From positions 1-56,559 of the forward strand of contig JAEEVO010000008.1 in assembly GCA_016290905.1 (NCBI GenBank): a stretch of DNA of 56,559 nucleotides, read 5' to 3'. Positions 24,850-33,724 of the stretch are shown piece after piece. Each line of letters starts with the position of its first letter. Positions within the stretch are counted from its first letter, which is position 1. The DNA comes from Lachnospiraceae bacterium (GTDB taxonomy: Bacteria; Bacillota; Clostridia; Lachnospirales; Lachnospiraceae). The notes under the pieces were generated by a model, which saw only the letters and a program-made list of their open reading frames with translations, was not told the DNA's origin and made no database searches. Both the position numbers and the translations under genes were made by a program.

Positions 24850-26508
24850 TCAGACCACCTCCTTAACAAAACGGAGGAAAATTCCTTCCTCTTCATTAAG
24901 GATCTCGACCTTTACACCCTGCGGCTTATCCTTGAAATCGTCCATTGACGCTATCCTTGTCGGCGTATCCATCAGGATATCCATCTTCAGTCCCTTTTCT
25001 CCCGAGAGGATGCAGGATATAGTCCTTACATCCGGAACCGCCATTTCAACCGCCCGTTCAAAGAAATCATATGCATAAAGGATATCTTCGCCCTTGCATT
25101 CAAGCTCGGTCCTGTTGCCGCTTACCATGCAGTCAACGCCGTTTCCCGAAAGATTTTCGAGGGACTCCCTTATGGCCATTCTCAGTTCTTCAAGCTTAAG
25201 CTTTCCGTATTGCTCGTTAAGTATCGTAAGATTGCTTATCCTCTTAACGTATGCTCCGAAAACGGTACAGCTCTTTATGCCCTCGGCCATGTCAAGCTCT
25301 TTTTTCTCGATCTTATCGATTATCATGTTTATGCTGTTAAGCTGAGGACGGATTTTCTCCGAAATCCTGTCGTACAGCCTTGTTCTCGTCTCTATGCTCT
25401 GCTTTTGGGACTTTATCTCGTTTTCCATCTCTAAGAGGCTGTTCTCCTCAGACAGAAGCGATACCGCCTCCGCAAGCCTGTCGTTAAGGCTGTTAACCGC
25501 AGAGTGGTCCTCAACCCAGAGCATGGTCCCGCCGGCTATCTTCTTTCCTTTTATCCTGTGGTTCTTATCCGGGACAATTATCTCACCGTCGGCCGCCTGC
25601 TTTATCTCTTTTCTCATAACTACTACGGCGTCGTTTGCCATATATCTGATATTACCGTTCGAATCGGCTATGATCGCACCCATCTGAGTCATCCTGAACA
25701 TATCGTCATAGTCGCTGTTTGAAGCAATAAGTCCGATCCTCATGCACGATTCCCAGACGCCGATGAATATGAAGGAATATATCTCTTCGAAATTTAACAA
25801 AGGCTTTCCTTTTATCTCCAGGAATTCTCCTCCGTTAAAAAAGCATACGAGAACCGCGCCGTAACCTATTCCCGCTATGATGATAGGCACCCACCAGAGC
25901 TTTCTCGCAGATGAATTCCTGCATCTTACGACCAGCACGACAAGCCCTGCAAGCGTAAGTACGACGCACCATGCCATGAGCACTATATAGCCCGGTCCGT
26001 AAGAATATTCCTGAACGGTCTCGTTATATTCCTTTATGTCGAATACCAGCATGTGAAAGTCATTGAGCATTATGAAAAACTGCAGTGCAAAGCACAGGAA
26101 TATCAGAAAGCTCTCAAGCCTGCTTCCCTTGTATTCCTCGCTTTTTCCCGTTCTTAGGGCCAGGAAGAGCGATATCATGGGTATCATTGTTATAGGAAAG
26201 AAATAGAAATAGAACAGCATCCTGTTAAATACCGGATAACCGTTCAAATATACTTCCCTGACAATCTCTATGATATACAGAAGGATAAGTATGAAGCCTC
26301 CCATCGTAAGGTATTCCCTTATCCAGCCGACCGTAACCCTGCTTCTTACCGTAAATATCCAGACAAGGATTATCCCCGAAAACAAAAACGAGCTTATGCC
26401 GTTTACCGGAAACTCCTCAGGAAAGAACAGATGCCCTGCAGCAGTACCTGCAAATGCGGCCAGAAACAGAAATATATAAAGCTTTGATTTTCTGCTTAAG
26501 TGTGGCAT
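24850..26508 (-). CDS. Histidine-kinase-like membrane sensor without clear phospho-acceptor His
   Basis: This 552-residue protein has about seven or eight hydrophobic helices in the first 270 residues (7TM-sensor-like), a PAS-like segment (about 275-345, with MGAIIADSNGNIRYMANDAVVVM), a coiled coil (about 355-390) and a C-terminal kinase-like part. At the place where the partner kinase has HDEWGKTLL this one reads RISEKIRPQLNSI, with no His, and the ATP-binding motifs (N and G boxes) are not recognisable. I therefore read it as a sensor that may act through the kinase encoded 1 nt downstream. ATG 26508 has AAGGAG 5 nt before it. Confidence 0.7.
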   Translation of the reverse strand: MPHLSRKSKLYIFLFLAAFAGTAAGHLFFPEEFPVNGISSFLFSGIILVWIFTVRSRVTVGWIREYLTMGGFILILLYIIEIVREVYLNGYPVFNRMLFYFYFFPITMIPMISLFLALRTGKSEEYKGSRLESFLIFLCFALQFFIMLNDFHMLVFDIKEYNETVQEYSYGPGYIVLMAWCVVLTLAGLVVLVVRCRNSSARKLWWVPIIIAGIGYGAVLVCFFNGGEFLEIKGKPLLNFEEIYSFIFIGVWESCMRIGLIASNSDYDDMFRMTQMGAIIADSNGNIRYMANDAVVVMRKEIKQAADGEIIVPDKNHRIKGKKIAGGTMLWVEDHSAVNSLNDRLAEAVSLLSEENSLLEMENEIKSQKQSIETRTRLYDRISEKIRPQLNSINMIIDKIEKKELDMAEGIKSCTVFGAYVKRISNLTILNEQYGKLKLEELRMAIRESLENLSGNGVDCMVSGNRTELECKGEDILYAYDFFERAVEMAVPDVRTISCILSGEKGLKMDILMDTPTRIASMDDFKDKPQGVKVEILNEEEGIFLRFVKEVV

Positions 26509-26552
26509 GATCTCTCCTTTCCGGATAAAGATATCCAAAATACTCCGATAAT

Positions 26553-26581
26553 ATACTAACATAAAAAAAATAACCTGTCAA
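26553..26581 (-). promoter_or_regulatory. Possible promoter of the sensor/kinase/regulator unit
   Basis: TTGACA, 17 nt, TAGTAT on the minus strand. The -35 box lies in the 3' arm of the gpsA terminator. No better promoter is seen in the 116-nt gap. Confidence 0.4.
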
Positions 26582-26595
26582 CGTGACAGGTTTTG
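26561..26595 (-). terminator. Intrinsic terminator after gpsA
   Basis: On the minus strand AACCTGTCA-CGT-TGACAGGTT is followed by a run of eight T. It closes the long run that starts at the signal-peptidase-like gene. Confidence 0.88.
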
Positions 26596-26624
26596 TTATA
26601 AATTTGAATTTTCGATAAAAAATC

Positions 26625-27644
26625 CTAAGCTTGGCGCCAATCCACAGAAGAGTGTTCGTTGGTTTTGTCGCGCATGAACAGCTCGACAACGGCCTCCTGA
26701 ACATTCTTGTTGTTGAACAGTATGTCGTAAACCTTTGAAACGATGGGCATTTCAACGTCATATTTTTCGGAAAGGGCTTTTGCGGCCTTAGCGCAGTAAA
26801 CACCCTCGACTACCTGCTTAACCTCTTCCATGGCTTCGGGAACGCTCATTCCCTTACCTATAAGATATCCGGCATTCCAGTTCCTTGAATGATGCGAGGT
26901 TGCTGTAACAAAAAGATCTCCGACACCCGAAAGCCCGCAGAGCGTCTCTATGTTTGCGCCCATCTTCTTTCCAAGCCTGCTTATCTCGGCTATGCCTCTT
27001 GTCATAAGAGCGGCCTTTGTATTATCGCCGTATCCGAGTCCGTCCGACATGCCGGCTGCCAGAGCTATGACATTTTTAAGCGAACCACCGAGCTCAACGC
27101 CTATGACATCATCACTTGTATATACACGGAAGGTCTGTGTCATAAAGATATCCTGTATCTTCTTAGCAGCCTCCTCCGACGCCGATGCAACAACAACGGT
27201 CGTGGGTATCAGACGGCTTACCTCCTCCGCATGGCTCGGACCGCTGAGAACTGCGGTAGTCGCCTGAGGTATCTCCTCACTTATGATATCGAGAATGGTA
27301 TCAAGGGTCTTCTCTTCGATACCCTTTGCAACATTTACAACAAGCTGTCCCTTTTGTATATAGGGTGAAACAAGCTTTGCGGTGTCTCTAACATAGGGTG
27401 ATGCCACAGCAAAAACAATAAGATCCGGGTTGCAGTTCTTCACCGCATAAACTTCGTCAAGCGTAAGCTCCACCGATTCCGGAAGCTCTGCTCCGGGAAG
27501 GTTCTTTATGTTTTTTCTGTCTGCCTTTAAAGCTTCTATCTCGCTTTCAATCTTAGACCAGAGCACAACCTTTGTTCCCTTGTTTGCCAAGAGGATCGTA
27601 AGCGCAATACCCCATGTACCGCTTCCTAATACTGATACTGTCAT
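26625..27644 (-). CDS. gpsA: NAD(P)-dependent glycerol-3-phosphate dehydrogenase
   Basis: This 339-residue enzyme reduces dihydroxyacetone phosphate to sn-glycerol 3-phosphate for phospholipid synthesis. It has the Rossmann motif VLGSGTWGIAL, the LVNVAKGIEEKTL and AVLSGPSHAEEV segments, the catalytic Lys region GVELGGSLKNVIALAAGMSDG and the GVGDLFVTATS loop. Length is typical. It follows plsY, whose enzyme uses its product, after 37 nt, so substrate supply and acylation are encoded together. Confidence 0.96.
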   Translation of the reverse strand: MTVSVLGSGTWGIALTILLANKGTKVVLWSKIESEIEALKADRKNIKNLPGAELPESVELTLDEVYAVKNCNPDLIVFAVASPYVRDTAKLVSPYIQKGQLVVNVAKGIEEKTLDTILDIISEEIPQATTAVLSGPSHAEEVSRLIPTTVVVASASEEAAKKIQDIFMTQTFRVYTSDDVIGVELGGSLKNVIALAAGMSDGLGYGDNTKAALMTRGIAEISRLGKKMGANIETLCGLSGVGDLFVTATSHHSRNWNAGYLIGKGMSVPEAMEEVKQVVEGVYCAKAAKALSEKYDVEMPIVSKVYDILFNNKNVQEAVVELFMRDKTNEHSSVDWRQA

Positions 27645-27681
27645 TATACCTATGCCGGATCACCGGCCCTCCTTTATAATA

Positions 27682-28326
27682 TTAATTGGCAGTTCTGCCT
27701 TCCTCGTGTTTTTTCTGTCCTATCTTGTTTTCCGTACCGTTCATAAGCCTTACTATATTCTGCCTGTGCTGGAAAAATGCCATGATGGTGTACAGACACG
27801 AAACAATGACGATAGCCGGATAATACTCTTTATCCGTAAACCTTATCGCGTTCCATACAGGGAACAGTGTAAGTATCGTAAGCGAACCTACGGAAACATA
27901 CTTTGTGATAAGCACGATCGCGGCGAAGATCGGTATGCCGAACGGAAGTATCAACGGATCGATCGCTACAAACACACCGGCGGTTACGGCTATTCCCTTT
28001 CCTCCGTGGAATTTCAGCCACACCGGGAAATTATGTCCCAAAACGCATCCGAACCCGACTATCAGTTCAAGCAGCTTTACTCCGGGTTCGTCCTTATATA
28101 TTACAAGCCCGACCAGAAGCACTACCAAAAGGGCTTTAAGGAAATCGCCGATAAAGGTTATGATACCGGCTTTCTTTCCCAGAGTCCTGAACGCGTTTGT
28201 CGTTCCGGCATTTCCGCTTCCCATCTCGCGGATATCAACATGATTTAACAGTCCTATCACATACCCTGTCGAAAAGCTCCCGACAAAATATCCGAGGACA
28301 ATGCAAATAATGATCTGCAGTGCCAT
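27682..28326 (-). CDS. plsY: Acyl-phosphate:glycerol-3-phosphate acyltransferase
   Basis: This 214-residue integral membrane enzyme makes lysophosphatidic acid from acyl-phosphate and glycerol 3-phosphate. Five membrane segments alternate with the family motifs GSGNAGTTNAFRTLGKKAG (about 36-54), GHNFPVWLKFHGGKGIAV (about 105-122) and a C-terminal HRQNIVRLMNGTENK. It lies between der and gpsA. Confidence 0.95.
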   Translation of the reverse strand: MALQIIICIVLGYFVGSFSTGYVIGLLNHVDIREMGSGNAGTTNAFRTLGKKAGIITFIGDFLKALLVVLLVGLVIYKDEPGVKLLELIVGFGCVLGHNFPVWLKFHGGKGIAVTAGVFVAIDPLILPFGIPIFAAIVLITKYVSVGSLTILTLFPVWNAIRFTDKEYYPAIVIVSCLYTIMAFFQHRQNIVRLMNGTENKIGQKKHEEGRTAN

Positions 28327-28353
28327 ATTAACTCTCCTTTATTTCCTTCCCGA

Positions 28354-29682
28354 TCAGTTCTTATTCTCGTTTCTTTCCCTGATAAAGAACTTTAACGAAG
28401 TGCCGGAGAAACCGAATGCCTCTCTGATCTTATTCTCGATATATCTCTGATACGAGAAATGGAAAAGTTCCTTATCGTTACAGAATATGACAAATGTCGG
28501 AGGCTTGATGCCTGTCTGTGTAATGTAGTAAAGCTTAAGCCTCTTACCCTTATCTGTAGGCGGCTGCTGAAGAGCTACGGCCTCGGTCATTATCTCATTC
28601 AAAACACCGGTCTTTACTCTTAGGCTCTGGTTCTCAAGCACCACGTCGATCGACTCAAAAAGCTTGGTCACACGCTGCCCGGTAAGCGCCGAAATGAAAA
28701 GTATCTCGGCATACGGAATGAAGGACAGTATCCTGACTATCTCATCGCGATAGCGGTACATTGTCTTGTCGTCCTTTTCTATCGCGTCCCATTTGTTTAC
28801 GGCGATAATAATTCCTCTGCCGCGCTCATGGGCAATGCCTATGATCTTTGCATCCTGTTCGGTAACTCCCTCAACAGCATCTATCATGAGGATCACGACA
28901 TCCGACTTTTCTACGGCCGAAACCGTCCTGATGATCGAATACCTTTCAAGGTCCTCCTTTATCTTACTCTTTCTTCTAAGTCCTGCGGTATCCACAAAGA
29001 TATAATCCTTGCCTTCATATCTGATCTCTGTATCGATCGCATCCCTTGTGGTTCCCGCTATATCGGAAACGATGCATCTTTCCTCACCGGCAAGGCGGTT
29101 GATCAACGAAGACTTTCCGGAATTAGGACGTCCTACGATCGCGATCCTCGGGCGTTCATCCTCTTCCTCGGTCTCGTCACTCTCCGGAAAATGCTTTATG
29201 ACTTCATCCAGAAGCTCTCCGAATCCGAGCTTTCCCGAAGATGCTATCGGGATGGGCTCACCTATGCCCAGATTGTAGAACTCGTATACATCGGCCTCAA
29301 GCTGCTTAAAATCGTCAACCTTGTTTACTGCCAGTACAACAGGCTTCTTTGAACGCCTCAGCATATCCGCAACGTTATAATCCGAATCGACAAGTCCCTG
29401 TCTTACATCTACCAGGAATATGATAACGTCCGCCGTATCTATGGCTATCTCTGCCTGTTCCCTCATAGACTTTAGTAAGATATCGTCGGTCTTGGGCTCT
29501 ATTCCGCCGGTATCTATCAATGTGAAGCTGCGGTTAAGCCATGATGTGTCCGCATAAATCCTGTCGCGGGTAACTCCCGGATAGTCCTTTACTATCGCTA
29601 TCTGCTCTCCCGCAAGTGCGTTAAAGAGCGTGGACTTTCCGACATTCGGTCTCCCGACTATGGCTACTATCGGTTTACTCAT
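28354..29682 (-). CDS. der: Ribosome biogenesis GTPase Der (EngA)
   Basis: This 442-residue protein has the diagnostic two GTPase domains in tandem: GRPNVGKSTLFN with DTGG and NKVD in the first, GRPNSGKSSLIN with DTAGLRRKSKI and NKWD in the second, then a C-terminal KH-like domain. Der acts in 50S subunit assembly. The DUF512 protein-der-plsY-gpsA order is typical for Clostridia. Confidence 0.97.
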   Translation of the reverse strand: MSKPIVAIVGRPNVGKSTLFNALAGEQIAIVKDYPGVTRDRIYADTSWLNRSFTLIDTGGIEPKTDDILLKSMREQAEIAIDTADVIIFLVDVRQGLVDSDYNVADMLRRSKKPVVLAVNKVDDFKQLEADVYEFYNLGIGEPIPIASSGKLGFGELLDEVIKHFPESDETEEEDERPRIAIVGRPNSGKSSLINRLAGEERCIVSDIAGTTRDAIDTEIRYEGKDYIFVDTAGLRRKSKIKEDLERYSIIRTVSAVEKSDVVILMIDAVEGVTEQDAKIIGIAHERGRGIIIAVNKWDAIEKDDKTMYRYRDEIVRILSFIPYAEILFISALTGQRVTKLFESIDVVLENQSLRVKTGVLNEIMTEAVALQQPPTDKGKRLKLYYITQTGIKPPTFVIFCNDKELFHFSYQRYIENKIREAFGFSGTSLKFFIRERNENKN

Positions 29683-29713
29683 CTGTTTCCTCCGTACCGG
29701 TACAGATACCGGA

Positions 29714-31228
29714 TCAATCTATCTCATATTTGTTTAGTTCATTCGAATAATAATCCCGTTCGTAATCCTTCATAAACGATCCCACGAACGCTGACCCACT
29801 CGATTTTACTATACGAACCTTCTTTTGTAAAGCTTTTTCAAAATTTTCCAGTGTCATATCATCCAAAAAGATGTCTTCGCCGCTTTTTAAGGTGGCACAG
29901 GGCAGCAGTATAAGCGAATCCCGCTTCTTGTCCTCCTCAGGTTCATTTTCAAGGATTTCCCGCATCTGCCTTAAAATATCACCACCCGTAAGAAGGCCGG
30001 TCACATCGATATCATGACCGAAGAAGTCGTTTACTATCGGATGTACTCTTATTCCGTCAAGGCCGAATTCCTCGGTGAGCCTGTCCGCAAGCATCTTTAT
30101 GGTGGAATATGCGGCACATCCGGTTATCACATGGAATACCGTGTCCTTAAGGAACTCCCCGACATGTTCGTATTCCTGCCCATCATCATAAATTTCACCG
30201 GTTTCCGGTCCTTCACCGGTTCCCTGACCGTTATCGGCATCTGCACTGCAGCTTTTTATGTACTCTATCTCGTCCTCAACCTCATCTATCATGGACCTGA
30301 GCATACCGACACCGTTTTCTATCTGGGGAAAGCCCTCATATTCCTCAAGAGGCGGGATGGGTCTTCCTGCTCTTAAATACCACTCATCCGAGGCATATAT
30401 TATCCTGGAACCGTATTTTTTTAAGAAATACTTTTGTTTCCTTTCTATCTGACAGAGCACCTTTTCCGCATCATCTTTTGTAAACGGCTCAAGCTCGCAC
30501 AGTCCTTCCCTGAACCTTGTAAGCCCTACGGGTACTATCGACATGCTTTTGAACGAAGGAAGATACTGTTCTATGTCATTCATAGTCCTCTCAAGCTCTT
30601 CGCCGTCATTATAGCCCTTACATAAAACAACCTGCCCGTTTATCTCAAGCCCCGCCTCACAAAAGGTCTTAAGGTGTCTTAAAGCATTTCCCGCAAATCG
30701 GTTATGCAGCATCTTGCATCTAAGCTCGGGATTTGTTGTATGTATGGAAACATTTATAGGGGACAGCTTGTAAAAGCATATCCGCTCGACATCCCTGTCG
30801 CTCATGTTCGTGAGCGTCACATAATTCCCCTGAAGGAAGGAAAGCCTTGCGTCATCATCCTTAAAATACAAAGTCTCCCTCATGCCCTTGGGAAGCTGGT
30901 CTATAAAACAGAATATGCATTTATTATGGCAGGATCTGTAATCATCCATCATCCCGGACTCAAACTCCAATCCCAGATCCTCATCATAATCTTTTTCTAT
31001 CTCAAACTCCCAGAACTCACCGGTTTTTTTGCTTATGACTCCCAGGATAAGTTCCTCGTCATTCTGCAGGAAGCGGTAATCGAATATATCTTCAATCTCC
31101 TTCCCGTTTATGCTCACGACAATATCACCCGGTTCAAGCTCAAGCTCCTCGCCAATTGAACCCGGAAGCACGCGGGAAATGACATGTCCTGTTTTGTTTC
31201 CTTTGCCTTTTTGCTTATTTCTTTCCAT
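29714..31228 (-). CDS. DUF512 / PDZ-radical SAM-like protein
   Basis: This 504-residue protein starts with a PDZ-like domain (about 13-75, GHVISRVLPGSIGEELELEPG and VSINGKEI, shown here in parts), followed by SCHNKCIFCFIDQLPKGMR, where CX3CX2C is a radical-SAM-type iron-sulphur motif, and ends in the DUF512 region with VITGCAAYSTI and VHPIVNDFFGHDIDVTGLLTGGD. The reaction is unknown. A short acidic insertion (about 325-355) is likely disordered. It is conserved next to der in Clostridia, which suggests a link with ribosome or membrane maturation, but I cannot show this. Confidence 0.85.
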   Translation of the reverse strand: MERNKQKGKGNKTGHVISRVLPGSIGEELELEPGDIVVSINGKEIEDIFDYRFLQNDEELILGVISKKTGEFWEFEIEKDYDEDLGLEFESGMMDDYRSCHNKCIFCFIDQLPKGMRETLYFKDDDARLSFLQGNYVTLTNMSDRDVERICFYKLSPINVSIHTTNPELRCKMLHNRFAGNALRHLKTFCEAGLEINGQVVLCKGYNDGEELERTMNDIEQYLPSFKSMSIVPVGLTRFREGLCELEPFTKDDAEKVLCQIERKQKYFLKKYGSRIIYASDEWYLRAGRPIPPLEEYEGFPQIENGVGMLRSMIDEVEDEIEYIKSCSADADNGQGTGEGPETGEIYDDGQEYEHVGEFLKDTVFHVITGCAAYSTIKMLADRLTEEFGLDGIRVHPIVNDFFGHDIDVTGLLTGGDILRQMREILENEPEEDKKRDSLILLPCATLKSGEDIFLDDMTLENFEKALQKKVRIVKSSGSAFVGSFMKDYERDYYSNELNKYEID

Positions 31229-31248
31229 CTTTTCTTTCCGTAGTACCG

Positions 31249-32085
31249 TTATTTCAGGATCTCGTCAATCGTAGAAACAGTACTGAACGCACCCTTGTTC
31301 TTTGCGATTATATCCTTTATCTTTGTAAGCTCGAAATAGTTTACGTAGCAGATAAGAGTCTTGTTCTCACCTGCGATCGCGCCGTAAGAATCCATGATAG
31401 TACAGGTTTTGTTAAGCTCCTGCTTGATAGCCTTTACAATATCATCGGGATTTTTCGTTATTATGGTAACCTGCTTTATCGCTTCAAAATGATCCGTAAA
31501 GTGGTTTATGATCGATGTCGCTACAACGTAAACCAGCAGGCTCATGAGCGCGGCGTTTCTGTTTATCAAAAGAAATACGGCCGCATAAACACACGCGTTA
31601 AATCCTATCAGCATATATGTCATGCTGAAGTTCCTTCCGGTTATGTCCGAAAGCTTCTTAACTACGATGTTCGCAAATATCTCAGATCCGTCGATACATC
31701 CGCCGCTCTTAAGTATTATGGCAAGTCCCGCGCCGAGTATCGCACCTCCGAAAACAACCGCAAGGAAATGCTCGGTGTTAAGCTCGAACGGGATTTCTTC
31801 AAATATCGTAAGCCCTACGGTATATACAAGCGATCCGATCAGTGCCTTTATGCCGAATTTCTTTCCGAGAATGACGGTCCCCAGGATAAGGAAAGGTATG
31901 AATACCATTGCCACACACAGCGAAAGGTTAATTCCCGAAAGCTTGTTTATGATTATGGCTATGCCCGCCGTTCCGTAATCTATCGCATCGTTCGGTATCA
32001 AAATACATACTACGGAAAAGCTTGCCATCAATGCTCCCACGGAGATGAGCAGGCATGATAAAACCTCTTCAATCTTTTTTCCCAT
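31249..32085 (-). CDS. YitT family membrane protein (DUF2179)
   Basis: This 278-residue protein has five or six N-terminal membrane helices (about 10-200), with GGCIDGSEIFANIVVKK in the middle, and a C-terminal soluble DUF2179 domain (about 205-278, TIITKNPDDIVKAI and THE-like FSTVSTIDEI). Family members are widespread in Bacillota and have no settled role; transport has been suggested. It lies between pgeF and the DUF512 gene. Confidence 0.85.
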   Translation of the reverse strand: MGKKIEEVLSCLLISVGALMASFSVVCILIPNDAIDYGTAGIAIIINKLSGINLSLCVAMVFIPFLILGTVILGKKFGIKALIGSLVYTVGLTIFEEIPFELNTEHFLAVVFGGAILGAGLAIILKSGGCIDGSEIFANIVVKKLSDITGRNFSMTYMLIGFNACVYAAVFLLINRNAALMSLLVYVVATSIINHFTDHFEAIKQVTIITKNPDDIVKAIKQELNKTCTIMDSYGAIAGENKTLICYVNYFELTKIKDIIAKNKGAFSTVSTIDEILK

Positions 32086-32115
32086 AACGTATTTCCTCTG
32101 TTGATCTTCCGTTCT

Positions 32116-32967
32116 TTACTTTTTGAATATAAAGCCTACGTTTACGCCTCTTTCCGAGCCGTGAAATCTGTGTGAGAACAGCATATCGGGATGGCATTTT
32201 GTACAATATCCGCTGATCTCTATGTTAGCCTCGGAAACTCCGGCATTTTTTAGATTGATCCTGTTTGCCTCCCAGAGATTTAAGAGATATTTGTCATCCT
32301 TTCCGGATACCGGACGCACAACCGGCAGTCCTGATGAACCGTCCGCCTGATATTTTTCTTTAAAAGGAAGTGCGACATCAGCGCTTACCTCATAGCAGTC
32401 CGCACAGATGGATGGGCCTATGACGGCTTTTATATCTTTGGGCTCGGTTCCGTAAGCTTCCTTCATCGTTATAAGAGCCGATGAAACAATATCGTTAAGC
32501 GTTCCCTTCCAGCCGGCATGTACAGCGGCTATCGCTTTTCTTTCAACATCGGCAAGGAATACGGGTACGCAGTCGGCGCCCAAACAGTACAGTACAACCC
32601 TGCTCTCATCCGTTACCTGCCCGTCTATCTCTTCCTCACAGCCCGGCTTAAATACCCCGCAGCCGCAGTCATCCTTTCCGACTGCTCTCACATTTGTGGT
32701 ATGGCACTGGTGCGGCATTACTACCTCTTCGGGAAGAAAACCGGCGGATTTCCCGAAACGTCTTATATTCTCATGAACTGCCCCGGGATCGTCCCCTCTT
32801 GCAAAGCTCATGTTCATTGTTGCGCAGCAGCCGGTGCTCACGCCGCCAATCCTCGTTGAAAACCCGCAACCCAGCCAATCAAGCCCCTCAAGGCTTTTAA
32901 AGCTTAAGTAAGGGACTGTGTCCTCATTTTCGATATATGTATGTAAATTCAGTTCTCTTTTATTCAA
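32116..32967 (-). CDS. pgeF: Peptidoglycan editing factor / multicopper-like purine nucleosidase family
   Basis: This 283-residue protein belongs to the PgeF/YfiH/LACC1 family, a Zn- or Cu-binding fold known to remove wrongly incorporated residues from peptidoglycan precursors or to act on purine nucleosides. Metal ligands are visible in HQCHTTNVR, LGADCVPVFL and AVHAGWKGT, and CYEVSADVA and SHRFHGSERG complete the signature. The start is TTG at 32967, with AAGGAG 6 nt upstream. It sits between yraN and yitT. Confidence 0.88.
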   Translation of the reverse strand: MNKRELNLHTYIENEDTVPYLSFKSLEGLDWLGCGFSTRIGGVSTGCCATMNMSFARGDDPGAVHENIRRFGKSAGFLPEEVVMPHQCHTTNVRAVGKDDCGCGVFKPGCEEEIDGQVTDESRVVLYCLGADCVPVFLADVERKAIAAVHAGWKGTLNDIVSSALITMKEAYGTEPKDIKAVIGPSICADCYEVSADVALPFKEKYQADGSSGLPVVRPVSGKDDKYLLNLWEANRINLKNAGVSEANIEISGYCTKCHPDMLFSHRFHGSERGVNVGFIFKK

Positions 32968-32985
32968 CCGTCTCTCCTTATCACA

Positions 32986-33339
32986 TCAGAATACAACCTC
33001 AAATGCATTTTTTATTACCGAGATATCCTTCCCGAGTATCGAGACCACATCAAACCTTACGGGATAATCCTCCGGAAGGCCGTGCTTGTTCATATAGAAA
33101 ACAGCGCTTCTTGTGATCCTTTTTATCTTTCTGATATCAACCGCTTCCTCAGGGAAACCGTTTTCGATATTCTCCCTGTATTTTACTTCAATGAAACAGA
33201 GATACCCGTCCTCCTCGGCTATTATGTCTATCTCTCCGGCTTTGCAATAGAAGTTTTTCTCTATGATCCTGTAACCGGAATTTGTCAGATACAATTCAGC
33301 TTCATATTCATTTTCAAATCCGACCTGTCTCTTATTCAT
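32986..33339 (-). CDS. yraN: YraN/UPF0102 family endonuclease-like protein
   Basis: This 117-residue protein has the restriction-endonuclease-like fold of UPF0102: GFENEYEAELYL, then KAGEIDIIAEEDGYLCFIEVKYR, where the E-x-D and E-V-K residues form the probable active site. Function remains unproven. Its neighbours rnhB, flhB-like and pgeF reproduce the common Bacillota order. Confidence 0.9.
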   Translation of the reverse strand: MNKRQVGFENEYEAELYLTNSGYRIIEKNFYCKAGEIDIIAEEDGYLCFIEVKYRENIENGFPEEAVDIRKIKRITRSAVFYMNKHGLPEDYPVRFDVVSILGKDISVIKNAFEVVF

Positions 33340-33350
33340 CCTCTTCTCTC

Positions 33351-33629
33351 TTACTGCATATCCATCTTCTTCTTGATCGCGTCAACCCTGTCTACAAACA
33401 TAAGGACTTCAACAACGGCCTCATACAATTCCGGCGGGATATAATCCCCGAAATCAAGTCTTGATAAGGTTTCTGCGAGCTTGGAATCATGATGCAGCGG
33501 TACATTCGATTTCTTAGCCTCTTCTATGATCTTCTCGGCAAGATATCCTTTTCCCGTTGCAATGATCTTCGGTGCCTGATCGCCCGGCTCAAACCCGAGC
33601 GCCACCGCCGTCTTTATCTTCTTGACCAT
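33351..33629 (-). CDS. FlhB C-terminal-domain-like protein (YlqH type)
   Basis: This 92-residue protein matches only the cytoplasmic C-terminal domain of the flagellar export protein FlhB: KTAVALGFEPGDQAPKIIA, GYLAEKIIEEAKKSNVPLH, and DYIPPELYEAVVEVLMFV. The NPTH autocleavage site and the membrane part of FlhB are missing. Such stand-alone domains (YlqH/FlhX) occur between rnhB and yraN in many Bacillota, even without flagella; the role is unclear. AAAGGA lies 6 nt before the ATG. The 88-nt spacer upstream holds a structured repeat. Confidence 0.88.
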   Translation of the reverse strand: MVKKIKTAVALGFEPGDQAPKIIATGKGYLAEKIIEEAKKSNVPLHHDSKLAETLSRLDFGDYIPPELYEAVVEVLMFVDRVDAIKKKMDMQ

Positions 33630-33652
33630 TCGAAATCCTTTCTTTTGTCAAA

Positions 33653-33724
33653 GTCACCTCGAAAACACTTTCAGCGTTTCCTCGGTAACAAAACGATGCT
33701 CCGCATCTTCTGTTTTGTTATATA
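33653..33724 (-). repeat. Tandem-G.A hairpin module, single-hairpin type (after rnhB)
   Basis: Read on the minus strand it begins in the last codons of rnhB (ATATAA includes the stop) and has two stems: AACAAAAC...GTTTTGTT enclosing GATGC-GGA-GCATC, then ACC-GA-GGAAACGC with loop TGAAA and GTGTTTTC-GA-GGT. The GA/GA positions oppose each other as tandem mismatches. The copy after pyrF has changed bases that keep pairing. Confidence 0.75.

Noticed and set aside
27508-28248. Plus-strand open frame of 246 codons
   Set aside because: It is antisense to gpsA and plsY, which are certain genes, and its translation matches no family I know.
31489-32058. Plus-strand open frame of 189 codons
   Set aside because: It lies wholly opposite the YitT-family gene, has a charge-rich shadow composition and no ribosome binding site.
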